Shown: piece after piece, positions 52,704 through 61,086 of the stretch
Position numbering within the stretch: position 1 is the first letter of the stretch
Layout: each line of letters starts with the position of its first letter
Assembly (NCBI RefSeq): GCF_030287445.1
Contig: NZ_JASVWB010000002.1
Span: forward strand, 868,001 to 932,000
Source: Streptomyces sp. ALI-76-A
Lineage (GTDB): Bacteria > Actinomycetota > Actinomycetes > Streptomycetales > Streptomycetaceae
Direction of reading: 5' to 3'
Length of the DNA stretch: 64,000 nucleotides
Made by a program: the position numbers and the translations under genes
Notes under the pieces: generated by a model
Seen by the model: only the letters and a program-made list of their open reading frames with translations
Databases searched by the model: none
What the model was told of the DNA's origin: nothing

Positions 52704-53369
52704 CTAGGGGCGGGGCCCGGAGCGCAGGACGGCGAACAGGCCCCGCTCGCGGGTCCCGTCCGGACCGTCCCAGGCTCCGGCGACGTGGCCGGTCGCGCCC
52801 GGCGGGACGAGGGGCGCGTCCTCCGGGGTGGCGTGCAGGATCCGGTGCAGGCGCAGCGTCGTGCCCTGCGCGAGGGGCAGTTCGGTGCCCTCCTCGTCGT
52901 CGGTGGCGGTGGTGAGCACGCCGGAGGGAAGGAGGGCGTCGTCCGCGTAGGAGTGGGTGACGTCCTGGTCCGGGGTGGCGCTGACGCTCTGCGCCTGGGC
53001 CTGGGCGCGGCCCTCGATGAGGGCGACCAGCTGGGCGACGAGCACCGGGTCCTGGCAGCCGTCGTAGGCCCAGCGGGGCCCCAGCACCCCGTGCTCCATG
53101 GTGCCGACGAGGGCGTGCTCGGCCCCCTCCAGGGGGGCGGCGCGGTAGGTCAGCGGCACCAGGTAGGTGACCGGCTGGGGGCCGGAGGTGTCGGTGGCCA
53201 CCATGAACTCGATGCCGACCTCGCCCTGCGGATCGTCCAGCCGGAAGCCGCCCGCCTTGGACAGCCGGGGCTCGCCCGGACCGCCGGCGTACCAGGGGCG
53301 GGTGGGCAGCCAGGCGGTGAGCAGGTCGAGCTTGGTCGGCTTGAGGGTGGTGTGGTGGATGACAGCCAT
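52704..53369 (-). CDS. Maltokinase N-terminal-cap-like domain protein
   Basis: A 221-residue protein that starts MAVIHHTTLKPTKLDLLTAW and LPTRPWYAGG, followed by VGIEFMVATD and PVTYLVPLTYRAAPLEG. This is the cap domain that precedes the kinase part in maltokinases (Pep2/Mak), here without any kinase domain. The C-terminal 90 residues (LPLAQGTTLRLHRIL, GHVAGAWDG) are a beta-rich extension. A sugar- or polymer-related accessory role can be guessed only. It is convergent with the dienelactone hydrolase gene, 7 bp apart. Confidence 0.82.
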   Translation of the reverse strand: MAVIHHTTLKPTKLDLLTAWLPTRPWYAGGPGEPRLSKAGGFRLDDPQGEVGIEFMVATDTSGPQPVTYLVPLTYRAAPLEGAEHALVGTMEHGVLGPRWAYDGCQDPVLVAQLVALIEGRAQAQAQSVSATPDQDVTHSYADDALLPSGVLTTATDDEEGTELPLAQGTTLRLHRILHATPEDAPLVPPGATGHVAGAWDGPDGTRERGLFAVLRSGPRP

Positions 53370-53451
53370 GCCGGGGATTCTCTCTCCGTCGATCGGTCGC
53401 GGGTCTTCACACTTTCGCAGTCGCGGCGGCCGGACAAGCTCGGCCGCCGCG

Positions 53452-54357
53452 TCAACCGGCCGTGCGGTGCAGCGCGTCGAGCGTGTCCAGTTCGTCGTCG
53501 GTGAGGCGCAGGGCGCCCGCGGCCACGTTCTCCACGAGGTGGCCGGGGTTGCCGGTGCCGGGGATCGCCAGGACGTGCGGGCCCTGGTGCAGGGTCCAGG
53601 CGAGCCGGACCTGGGCGGGGGTCGCGTCGTGGGCCTCGGCGACGGCGAGCACCTCGTCGTCGTGGGTGCTGGTCGCCCCCTGGGAGGCGCCTTCCCCGGC
53701 GATGGCGAAGAACGGCACGAAGGCGATGCCCTGTTCGCCGCAGACGCGCAGCAGTTCGTCGGTGGCGGGGTCGTGGAGGCCGAGGCCGAACCGGTTCTGC
53801 ACACACACCACCGGTGCGATGGCCTGCGCCTCGGCGAGGTGGCGGGGCTCGACGTCGGAGAGGCCGAGGTGCCGGACCATGCCCTCGTCACGCAGTTCGG
53901 CGAGGGCGCCGAAGTGCTCGGCGATCGAGTCCTGCCGCATCCGGCGCAGGTTGACGACATCGATGTGGTCGCGGCCGAGCTGGCGCAGGTTCTCCTCGAC
54001 GTGGCCGCGCAGGTCGTCGGGGCGGGCCGAGGTGCCCCACTCCCCCGAGTACGTGCGGAACGGGCCGACCTTGGTGACGACGACCAGGTCGTCGGCGTAC
54101 GGGGACAGCGCGCTGTTGATGAGTTCGTTGGCGGAACGCAGGGCGGAGAAGTAGAAGGCGGCGGTGTCGATGTGGTTCACGCCGAGCTCGATCGCCCTGC
54201 GCAGCACGGCGATCGAGCGGTCCCGGTCGCTCGGCGCTCCGAGGTGGAAGGCGGCGCTGCCCGTCAACCGCATCGCGCCGAAGCCGACGCGGTTGACGGT
54301 GCGGTCGCCGAGTTGCCAGGTGCCCGCGGCGTCCGCGGTGATCGTTGCGGAGGTCAT
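53452..54357 (-). CDS. Aldo/keto reductase, YdbC-like subgroup
   Basis: A 301-residue aldo/keto reductase. GFGAMRLTG starts the barrel, NHIDTAAFYFS gives Asp and Tyr, and VVTKVG gives Lys. At the fourth catalytic position, where most members have His (QLHR), it reads VVNLRRM, as in the YdbC-like subgroup, so the mechanism may differ. The C-terminal cofactor region is HVLAIPGTGNPGHLVENV. The ATG at 54357 is preceded by CGGAG. The 3' end is 82 bp from the maltokinase-cap gene start on the same strand. Confidence 0.9.
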   Translation of the reverse strand: MTSATITADAAGTWQLGDRTVNRVGFGAMRLTGSAAFHLGAPSDRDRSIAVLRRAIELGVNHIDTAAFYFSALRSANELINSALSPYADDLVVVTKVGPFRTYSGEWGTSARPDDLRGHVEENLRQLGRDHIDVVNLRRMRQDSIAEHFGALAELRDEGMVRHLGLSDVEPRHLAEAQAIAPVVCVQNRFGLGLHDPATDELLRVCGEQGIAFVPFFAIAGEGASQGATSTHDDEVLAVAEAHDATPAQVRLAWTLHQGPHVLAIPGTGNPGHLVENVAAGALRLTDDELDTLDALHRTAG

Positions 54358-54421
54358 CGGCGGAGTCTGGCACACCTCCGCCACGCCGCCGTACTCACGT
54401 CGCGGACTTCCGGGCGAGCGC

Positions 54422-55312
54422 TCAGCAGTACAGGTTGCCGCCCGGGGACACCCCGAGGATCTGCGCGAACTGCTGGTACTTGGTGACCCGGCTCTGCACC
54501 TGCGCCGGGTTCTTGCCGTCGCACTCCAGGGAGCCGTTGATGCTGCGGATGGTCTGGCCGAAGCCGGCGCCGTTCACCATGGCGTTGTGCGGGGTCATGG
54601 TGCCGGGACCGGACTGGGTGTTCCAGTACCACAGGGCCGTCTTCCAGGCGACGGCCGCGTCGTTCTGCACCAGCCAGGGGTTGCCCAGGAGGTCGATGCC
54701 GAGCGCGTCGCCCGCGGCCTTGTAGTTGAAGTTCCAGCTGAGCTGGATCGGGCCGCGCCCGTAGTACGCGGCCTGCCCGGCGGGACAGCCGTAGGGCCGG
54801 CTCCAGTCGCAGTAGTGCGGGTAGTTGGCGGTGTTCTGCTCGACCACGTGCACCAGGCCGCCGGTCTCGTGGCTGACGTTGGCGAGGAAGGCGGCCGCCT
54901 CCTGCTTCTTCACCGTGTCGCTTCCGGTGTCGGCGAAGCCGGGGTAGGCGCGCAGTGCGGCGGTGAGGCCGCTGTAGGTGTAGAAGGAGTTGCGGCCCGG
55001 GAACATCTGGTTGAACTGGGCCTCGCTCACCACGAAGGTGCCGACGGGCGTGCCGGGGCCGTTGTCGCAGGCGTAGGGCTCCCAGTACCAGGTGCTGATC
55101 GTCGGGTCGTAGCCCGGGTTGTCGTGTTCGGCGATGTAGGCCCTGCCGTCGGTGTAGCGCACGATGTCGCCGGTGACGTACGACCGTCCCGCCACCCAGC
55201 TCGGATAGCTGGAGCACGCGGCGGCCGACGCGGGCGCGGCCGGCAGGACGACCGGCACGGCCGCGCCGAGGACGAGAGCGGTGACCACGGCGGAGATACG
55301 GCGTCTCGACAC
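54422..55312 (-). CDS. Secreted GH19 chitinase with N-terminal chitin-binding domain
   Basis: A 296-residue secreted chitinase. A signal peptide (RRRISAVVTALVLGAAVPVV to ASA) is followed by a small CBM5/12-type chitin-binding domain (YPSWVAGRSYVTGDIVRY, STWYWEPYAC). The GH19 domain has NVSHETGGLVHVVEQN, with the two catalytic Glu, then AYYGRGPIQLSWNFNY. It cleaves chitin with inversion of configuration outside the cell. GTG 55312 has AAAGGAG eight bases upstream. DasR-like sites lie upstream. Confidence 0.94.
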   Translation of the reverse strand: MSRRRISAVVTALVLGAAVPVVLPAAPASAAACSSYPSWVAGRSYVTGDIVRYTDGRAYIAEHDNPGYDPTISTWYWEPYACDNGPGTPVGTFVVSEAQFNQMFPGRNSFYTYSGLTAALRAYPGFADTGSDTVKKQEAAAFLANVSHETGGLVHVVEQNTANYPHYCDWSRPYGCPAGQAAYYGRGPIQLSWNFNYKAAGDALGIDLLGNPWLVQNDAAVAWKTALWYWNTQSGPGTMTPHNAMVNGAGFGQTIRSINGSLECDGKNPAQVQSRVTKYQQFAQILGVSPGGNLYC

Positions 55313-55447
55313 AGGATCAACTCCTTTGCTGAGCACGGCCGCACCCGGGCAAGGGCAGGGCGAAGCCGGGCCTTGTGCGCACGGGCCGGCGGACCGGCCA
55401 CGGCGTGGGCGCGGCCGTGGTGGGGGGTGTGGCGCACACTCAACTCC

Positions 55448-55480
55448 TTTGGTCTGTACCAGTCAAGGGTGTAGACCAGT
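55448..55480 (-). promoter_or_regulatory. Two DasR-like (dre) sites upstream of the chitinase
   Basis: TTTGGTCTGTACCAGT (55448-55463) and AAGGGTGTAGACCAGT (55465-55480) match ACTGGTCTAGACCAGT at 12 and 13 of 16 positions. Paired sites of this kind occur in Streptomyces chitinase promoters and bind the GlcNAc-responsive repressor DasR. They lie in the gene-free stretch 55313-55722, which holds the chitinase promoter and leader and the start region of the next gene; I see no other gene in it. Confidence 0.7.
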
Positions 55481-55722
55481 CGACTCGTGCCGAGCGCGGG
55501 AGATACGGGGTCCGGCCGGCCGCCGGGCGCCTGGCTCGTGGACCCGAACGGATTCCCGGCTCCGGGTGACTGCGTCGCGCGCTCGCCTCGGCCCGCCGGA
55601 CGAGCTCCTGCGGGCGTCGTTCGAGGCAGGCGCCTTCCGCCGGGGGCCGGGCGGCCGGGTCCTGGGCCTGCGCGGCCCCCCGGGCCGACATCGCGCACGA
55701 CGGGATCGGGAGAATCCTCCGC

Positions 55723-56748
55723 ATGACCACCACGCCCCACCCTCTCGTCGTCCGCGCCCGCCGGCTGGCGGACGACCTGCTCGCGCCGAACGCCGAACGG
55801 GTCGACCAGGAAGGCGTGCCCGCGAGCCACATCGAGGCGATCGGACGATCGGGGCTGCTCGCGGTGAGCGCGCCCCCGGAGTACGGCGGGACGTCCCCGG
55901 CCGTCGCGCGGGACACCGCGGAGATCCTGGCCGGGGCCTGCTGCTCGACCTGGTTCGTGCAGACGCAGCACCACACGCCCGTGACGACGCTGGCCAGGAG
56001 CGAGGGGCCCGTACGGGAGCGGCTGCTGGGCCCGCTGGCGCGCGGCGAGCTGCTGTCCGGGGTGGCGTACGCCCACCTGCGGGCCCATCCGCGGACCCCG
56101 GTCCGGGTCACCCGCGAGCGCGGCGGCCGGCGGTTCGACGGGACGGTGCCCTGGTACACCGGGTGGGGCCTGAACGACGTGATGCTGCTCGCCGGGGTCA
56201 CCGAGGCCGGTGAGGCGCTCTTCTCCTTCACGCGGGCACGGGAGCAGCCGGGCCTGCGCGCGTCGCCGCCGATGCGGCTCGCGGCGCTCACCGCGTGCCG
56301 CACGGTCTCGCTGGAGCTGGACGGCCTGTGGCTGCCCGAGGAGGACGTGGTCCTGCGGTGCCCGTACGAGGAGTGGGCGGCGGCGGACCGGGCGAGGACG
56401 GTGAACGCCTCACCGGCGGTGTTCGGCGTCACCGACGCGGCCCTCGCCCTGCTGGACGAGGGCACGGCCGCGCCTCTCCGCGCCCGCCTCACCGACCTCC
56501 GCGACCGGGCCTACGCCCTGGCCGACCGTCCCGCGCCGCACCAGCACCTGCCGGAACGCCTGGCGCTGCGCGTCCGGGCGTTCGAGGTCATGCGCGCGGC
56601 CACCACCGCGGCGGTGGTGGCCGGCGGGGGCCGCTCCCTGACGTCGGCCCACAAGGCCCAACGTCTGGCCCGCGAGGCCTTGTTCCTGCTGGTCCAGGGG
56701 CAGACGGCGGAGTCGCGCGAGGCCCACGTGAAGGCGCTGACGAGCTGA
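55723..56748 (+). CDS. Acyl-CoA-dehydrogenase-fold protein
   Basis: A 341-residue flavin-type acyl-CoA dehydrogenase-like protein. The N-terminal helical domain (LAPNAERVDQEGVPASHIEA, GLLAVSAPPEYGGTSP), a beta middle domain (GGRRFDGTVPWYTGWGLNDV) and a C-terminal helical part are seen. The usual catalytic Glu region is not recognisable. Its relatives include flavin-dependent monooxygenases such as DszC, and the neighbouring sulfur genes make that kind of role plausible, though it is on the opposite strand. Divergent from the chitinase. Confidence 0.78.
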   Translation: MTTTPHPLVVRARRLADDLLAPNAERVDQEGVPASHIEAIGRSGLLAVSAPPEYGGTSPAVARDTAEILAGACCSTWFVQTQHHTPVTTLARSEGPVRERLLGPLARGELLSGVAYAHLRAHPRTPVRVTRERGGRRFDGTVPWYTGWGLNDVMLLAGVTEAGEALFSFTRAREQPGLRASPPMRLAALTACRTVSLELDGLWLPEEDVVLRCPYEEWAAADRARTVNASPAVFGVTDAALALLDEGTAAPLRARLTDLRDRAYALADRPAPHQHLPERLALRVRAFEVMRAATTAAVVAGGGRSLTSAHKAQRLAREALFLLVQGQTAESREAHVKALTS

Positions 56749-56833
56749 CCTCGCTCGCGGGCGCGGGGAGCCGGAGGAAGCGCGGCGGGGGAGCCGGTCT
56801 CCCGTCGCCTCAGGAAAGCGGGGCCACCCCGGC

Positions 56834-57979
56834 TCAGCTCGCGAACGGCACCTGAGCGGAGGGCGCGGCCTGCTTCCCGCCGGGGTGCCGCCACACCCCC
56901 TCCGCCGCCAGCCGGGGCAGCACTCCCTCCCCGAACCAGTACGCCTCCTCCAGATGCGGATACCCGGACAGGACGAACTCCTCGATCCCCAGCGCGGCGT
57001 ACTCCCTGATCCGCTCGGCGACCTCCTCGTGACTGCCGACCAGCGCCGTCCCCGCTCCCCCGCGCACCAGCCCGATCCCGGCCCACAGGTTGGGGTGGAT
57101 CTCCAGTCCGTCCCGGCTGCCGCCCCCGTGCAGGGCGAGCATCCGTTGCTGGCCCTCCGACTCGCTGCGAGCCAGCCCGGCCTGTACGGAGCTGACGGTG
57201 TCCGCGTCGAACCCGGCGAGCAGCCGCTCCGCCTCCGCCCAGGCCTGCGCGGAGGTGTCGCGGCTGATGACGTGCAGCCGGATGCCGAAGCGGAGGGTGC
57301 GGCCCTGTTCCGCCGCCAGCCCCCGGATCCACGCGATCTTCTCGGCGACCTGGGCGGGCGGCTCGCCCCAGGTGAGGTACACGTCGACATGGCGGGCGGC
57401 CACCTCCCCGGCGACCGGTGAGGAACCGCCGAAGTACACCTCGGGGACCGGGTCGGGCGCCCGGGCCAGTCTGGCGTCCTCGACCCGGAGGTGCTCGCCG
57501 TGCAGATCGACGGTCTTGCCCTCCCACAGCCCTCGGACGATCTCCAGGAACTCACCGGTACGGCGGTACCGGGCGTCCTTGTCGAGGAAGTCGCCGTAGG
57601 CCCGCTGCTCGTGGCTCTCGCCGCCCGTGACGACGTTGAGGAGCAGCCGGCCGCCGGTCTGCCGCTGGAAGGTGGAGGCCATCTGCGCGGCGAGGGTCGG
57701 GGAGACGAAGCCGGGGCGGAAGGCGACCAGGAACTTCAGGCGTTCGCTCTGCTGGGCGACCATCGCGGTGGTCAGCCACGCGTCCTCGCACCAGGCGCCG
57801 GTGGGGGTGAGCGCGCCCACGAAGCCCAGGTCCTCCGCCGCCCGGGCGATCTGGCTCAGATAGGCGACCGTCGGCGGCCGGTCCCGTCCGGAGACGGTCG
57901 CCGGGGTGCCGTGGCCGCCGCCGACGACATGGCGGCTGTCGCCGTTGGTGGGGAGGAACCAGTGGAAGGTGAGGGACAC
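56834..57979 (-). CDS. ssuD: FMNH2-dependent alkanesulfonate monooxygenase
   Basis: A 381-residue LLM-class enzyme, the same length as Escherichia coli SsuD and very similar in pattern: FHWFLPTNGDSRHV, LTPTGAWCEDAWL, KFLVAFRPGFVSPT, VYFGGSSPVAGEVAARHVD, YLTWGEPPAQVAEKI and LSGYPHLEEAYWFGEGVLP. It splits alkanesulfonates to aldehyde and sulfite with FMNH2 and O2. GTG 57979 (VSLTFHWF) with GGAG seven bases upstream was chosen over ATG 58012. It is the last gene of the five-gene sulfur operon and needs the FMN reductase encoded three genes... two genes upstream at 59214. Confidence 0.93.
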   Translation of the reverse strand: MSLTFHWFLPTNGDSRHVVGGGHGTPATVSGRDRPPTVAYLSQIARAAEDLGFVGALTPTGAWCEDAWLTTAMVAQQSERLKFLVAFRPGFVSPTLAAQMASTFQRQTGGRLLLNVVTGGESHEQRAYGDFLDKDARYRRTGEFLEIVRGLWEGKTVDLHGEHLRVEDARLARAPDPVPEVYFGGSSPVAGEVAARHVDVYLTWGEPPAQVAEKIAWIRGLAAEQGRTLRFGIRLHVISRDTSAQAWAEAERLLAGFDADTVSSVQAGLARSESEGQQRMLALHGGGSRDGLEIHPNLWAGIGLVRGGAGTALVGSHEEVAERIREYAALGIEEFVLSGYPHLEEAYWFGEGVLPRLAAEGVWRHPGGKQAAPSAQVPFAS

Positions 57980-58024
57980 GGGGGTCTCCGTTCTGAACGG
58001 TCGCAACGTCACGGTGGAGCGGCA

Positions 58025-59209
58025 CTAGAGGAGGCCGTGGCGGGGCGGCCGGGTGCCGTTGAGCACGTACCGGCCGATGTGCTGGACCTTCCAGCGGGCG
58101 GGGTCGTGCAGGGTGTGGGTGCGGGCGTCGCGCCAGTGCCGGTGCAGGTTGAGGGAGTCGAGGGCGGAGCGGGTGCCGGCCACCTCGAACAGGGCGCCCG
58201 CGATCTCCACGGCGGTGTGCGCGGCGTGCGCCTTCGCGGCGGCGACGGCGATGGACGCCTCGGCCGCCGAGTCGTCGGTCAGGTCGGCGCGCGCCGCGTC
58301 CACCGCGCGGCCGGCCTCGCGCAGCAGCGCCCGCGACGCCCGCTCCTGGAGGGCGAGTTCACCGAACCGCTGGATGAGGAGCGGGTCCTCGGCCGCGGTC
58401 TCGGCCCCGCTCTCGAACCAGGGCCGGCTCTTCGTCCGGACGAACGCGGCGGCCTCGGCCAGCGCTCCGGAGGCGATCCCGGTGTCGATGGCGGCGTGCA
58501 GCAACTGGGCTACCGCGCCGTGCAGTTGGGGCCCCTGGAAGGTGAGGTGGTGCGGGAGCACCCGGTCGGCCGGGACCGGGACCCGCTCCAGGCGGACGGT
58601 GCCGCTGGCGGTGGTGCGCTGGCCCATGCCGTCCCAGTCGTCGATCACCGTGAGCCCGGGCGCGTCCCGGGGCACGTAGGCGACCTGGAGGGTGTCGTCC
58701 GCGGCCCGGGCCAGCACCGGGATCCAGTCGGCGAACAGGGCGCCGGTGGAGTAGTGCTTGACGCCGGTGAGCGTGTACGAGCCGCCGGGGCGGGGTTCCA
58801 GGCGGGTGCGGATGTCCTGGACGTGCCGGGTGCCCGCCTCCGACTGGGCGTTGCCGAAGCGGCGCCCGGCGAGGACCTCGCCGAAGAAGAAGTCGCGTTG
58901 CTCCGCGGTGCCCTGACGGCGGATCACGTTGACGTACACGAAGTGGCTCTGCGGGATCTGGGCGAGGCTGGCGTCGGCCGAGGCGAGCAGCCGGAAGATC
59001 TCGGCCAGGGTCTCCTGGCGCACGTCCGCTCCCCCGTGCTCGGCGGGCACGGTGACCGCGAGCAGGCCGGCGGCGGTCAGCCGGTCCAGTTCCGCGCGGG
59101 GCAGCCGGCGTTCGGCGTCCCGCTCGCCGGCACCGGTGCGGAACTCGTCGGCGAGGGACCGGGCCACGGTCAGGGCCTCGACGTCGTCGGCGATGACTTT
59201 CGCGGTCAC
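58025..59209 (-). CDS. sfnB: SfnB-family sulfur-acquisition flavin oxidoreductase
   Basis: A 394-residue acyl-CoA-dehydrogenase-fold protein of the SfnB family, found in organosulfur scavenging loci. GLLAVTVPAEHGGADVRQET, SFAQ-like NAQSEAGTRHVQDIRT, GVKHYSTGALFADW and the closing DARTHTLHDPARWKVQHIGR are typical. SfnB acts after SfnG in dimethylsulfone use by an unclear reaction. Its ATG lies 4 bp after the FMN reductase stop, and ssuD follows 45 bp later. HTLHDP is shared with the DszC-like protein of the operon. Confidence 0.9.
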   Translation of the reverse strand: MTAKVIADDVEALTVARSLADEFRTGAGERDAERRLPRAELDRLTAAGLLAVTVPAEHGGADVRQETLAEIFRLLASADASLAQIPQSHFVYVNVIRRQGTAEQRDFFFGEVLAGRRFGNAQSEAGTRHVQDIRTRLEPRPGGSYTLTGVKHYSTGALFADWIPVLARAADDTLQVAYVPRDAPGLTVIDDWDGMGQRTTASGTVRLERVPVPADRVLPHHLTFQGPQLHGAVAQLLHAAIDTGIASGALAEAAAFVRTKSRPWFESGAETAAEDPLLIQRFGELALQERASRALLREAGRAVDAARADLTDDSAAEASIAVAAAKAHAAHTAVEIAGALFEVAGTRSALDSLNLHRHWRDARTHTLHDPARWKVQHIGRYVLNGTRPPRHGLL

Positions 59210-59213
59210 GGGG

Positions 59214-59768
59214 TCAGCTCGCCGCGGCCAGCAGGGGCGCCCGGCCCAGGGCCGTCGAGAACTGGTCGAGGACCTGCGTGAGGGCCTCGATCGCGGGCGG
59301 GACGACGGTGAGGGAGCCGTCCTCGTGGGCGGTGATGTCCTTGTCGAGGGTGAACCAGCCCTGCACGATGTGTGCCGCGCCCATGGAGCTGAGCACCGGG
59401 CGCAGGGCGTAGTCGATGGCCAGGACGTGGGCGGTCGTCCCGCCGGTGGCCAGCGGCAGGACGGTCTTGCCGGCCAGCGCGTACTGCGGGAGCAGGTCCA
59501 GCAGCGCCTTGAGGACGCCGGAGTAGGCGGCCTTGTAGACGGGGGTGCCGATGACGACGCCGTCGGCGCGGGCGAACAGCGCGGTGGCCTCGACGACGGC
59601 GGGGTGCCGGAAGTCGGCGCCGAGCAGGGCGTCGGCGGGGATGGTGCGGACGTCGAGCGGGATCACCTCGTGCCCCTGGGCGGCGAGGCGGGCGTCGAGG
59701 TGGCGCAGGAGCCTGCCGGTGCGGGAGGAGGCGGAGGGGCTGCCGGAGACGGACAGGACGGTGGCCAT
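59214..59768 (-). CDS. NAD(P)H-dependent FMN reductase (SsuE-like)
   Basis: A 184-residue flavodoxin-fold reductase of the SsuE/MsuE type. VLSVSGSPSASSRTGRLL binds the FMN phosphate, and GVVIGTPVYKAAYSGVLKAL and LPLATGGTTAHVLAIDYAL are characteristic of SsuE. It supplies FMNH2 to the LLM and DszC-like monooxygenases of the operon, so one reductase serves several oxygenases. ATG 59768 follows GGAAAGAGGA by a few bases. It sits third in the operon, tightly packed with sfnB. Confidence 0.92.
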   Translation of the reverse strand: MATVLSVSGSPSASSRTGRLLRHLDARLAAQGHEVIPLDVRTIPADALLGADFRHPAVVEATALFARADGVVIGTPVYKAAYSGVLKALLDLLPQYALAGKTVLPLATGGTTAHVLAIDYALRPVLSSMGAAHIVQGWFTLDKDITAHEDGSLTVVPPAIEALTQVLDQFSTALGRAPLLAAAS

Positions 59769-59822
59769 GGGGTCCTCTTTCGGAAGGAGGGGGCGCCCTC
59801 ACGCGAAGGCGCCCCCGGTGGG

Positions 59823-61040
59823 TCAGGAGTACCAGGTGGGTTCGGGCAGTTCGCCTTCGAGGACCCAGCGGCCGACCTCGCGCCGCTTGTAGGCGACCGG
59901 GTCGTGGAGGGTGTGGGTGCGGACGTTGCGCCAGAACCGGTCGAGGCCCTCGGCGCTGTTCGTGGAGCGGGCGCCGGTCACCTCGAAGATGCGGCTGGCG
60001 ATCTCCAGGGCGACGTCGGTGGCGCGGGCCTTCACCGCGGCCACCCGTACCTCGAAGTCGCCGCGGGACTGCTCGGTGACCGCGTCGGGGTCGTCGTGCA
60101 GCGTCTGCCCTTCGGCGGCGACGGCGTCGGCGAGCGCCTCGGCCGCCCAGAGCTTCGCGGTGAGGTCGCCGTAGGTGTCGATGACGTACGGCTCGTCGAC
60201 CGCGCGCTCATGGCCGCCGTGCAGCCAGGACCGCGCCTTCTCGCGGGTGTAGGTGGCGGCCGTCTCCAGCGCGCCGCCCGCGATGCCGAGGTAGAAGTTG
60301 ACGAAGACCAGCTGGATGGTCGGGACGTTGAGGGTGTTGTACGTGCGCGGCTGGAAGACCTTGTCGACGTAGCCGGCCGCCGAGGACCAGGGCGTGCGGA
60401 CGCCGTCGATCGTGACGCTGCCGCTCTCGGTGAGCCGCTGGCCGATGTTGTCCCAGTCGTCGTGGAAGGTCAGGCCCTCGCTGTCGGAGGGCACGATCGC
60501 GAAGACGTGCTGGTCGGTGCCGTCCAGGACGCCTTCGAGGACGGTGACGTCGGAGACCTTACTGCCGGTGGAGAAGGACTTGCGGCCGGTGAAGACGAGG
60601 TCGTCGCCGTCCTCGGTGACGGTCACGTCCTTGTCGCGGGGATTGACGGCCCCGCCGAAGAACCAGCGGTTCCTGGCGGCCTCGGCCTCGACGTGCTCCC
60701 ACTGTTCGCGGGTGCCGACCAACCGGGCGGCCCAGTTCCACAGGTAGTGGTAACCGAGGAGCTGCCCGATGGATCCGTCGGCCTTGGACACCTCGCGGAC
60801 GACGCGGTAGGCGGTGGGCCAGTCCTGGCCCGCGCCCCCGTGCTCGACGGGTCCCAGCAGGGTGACCAGACCGGAGTCCTTGAGGAGTCGCACCTCGGCG
60901 TGCGGCGTGGCGCCGGCCCGGTCGCGGGCGGCGGCGTCGGTGGCGAGGACGGCGGCCACGTCGGCGGCGCGCGCGATCCAGTCCTGGGCGGTGCGCGGTG
61001 CGGGGCCGGTCTGCCAGTCGGTGGGGGTGACGGCGCTCAT
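59823..61040 (-). CDS. DszC/SfnC-like flavin-dependent monooxygenase
   Basis: A 405-residue acyl-CoA-dehydrogenase-fold oxygenase. LVTLLGPVEHGGAGQDWPTA, SIGQLLGYHYLWNWAARLVG, FTGRKSFSTGSKVSDVTVLE and NVRTHTLHDPVAYKRREVG resemble DszC (dibenzothiophene monooxygenase) and SfnC. These use FMNH2 rather than acting as dehydrogenases. A role in oxidising organic sulfides or sulfoxides is likely. The ATG at 61040 was chosen because the longer open frame upstream (to 61151) overlaps the sfnG stop region and has no family match. Confidence 0.88.
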   Translation of the reverse strand: MSAVTPTDWQTGPAPRTAQDWIARAADVAAVLATDAAARDRAGATPHAEVRLLKDSGLVTLLGPVEHGGAGQDWPTAYRVVREVSKADGSIGQLLGYHYLWNWAARLVGTREQWEHVEAEAARNRWFFGGAVNPRDKDVTVTEDGDDLVFTGRKSFSTGSKVSDVTVLEGVLDGTDQHVFAIVPSDSEGLTFHDDWDNIGQRLTESGSVTIDGVRTPWSSAAGYVDKVFQPRTYNTLNVPTIQLVFVNFYLGIAGGALETAATYTREKARSWLHGGHERAVDEPYVIDTYGDLTAKLWAAEALADAVAAEGQTLHDDPDAVTEQSRGDFEVRVAAVKARATDVALEIASRIFEVTGARSTNSAEGLDRFWRNVRTHTLHDPVAYKRREVGRWVLEGELPEPTWYS

Positions 61041-61086
61041 GGTGGGGTGACCTCTTTCGCGGTGCGGTGCGGGCGGCGGGGAGCGG

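Noticed and set aside
55313..55450. Small upstream reading frame before the chitinase (starting near AAAGGAG at 55448)
   Set aside because: It has a ribosome-binding-site-like sequence but a His/Arg/Ala-rich product that overlaps the chitinase in another frame; no support beyond that.
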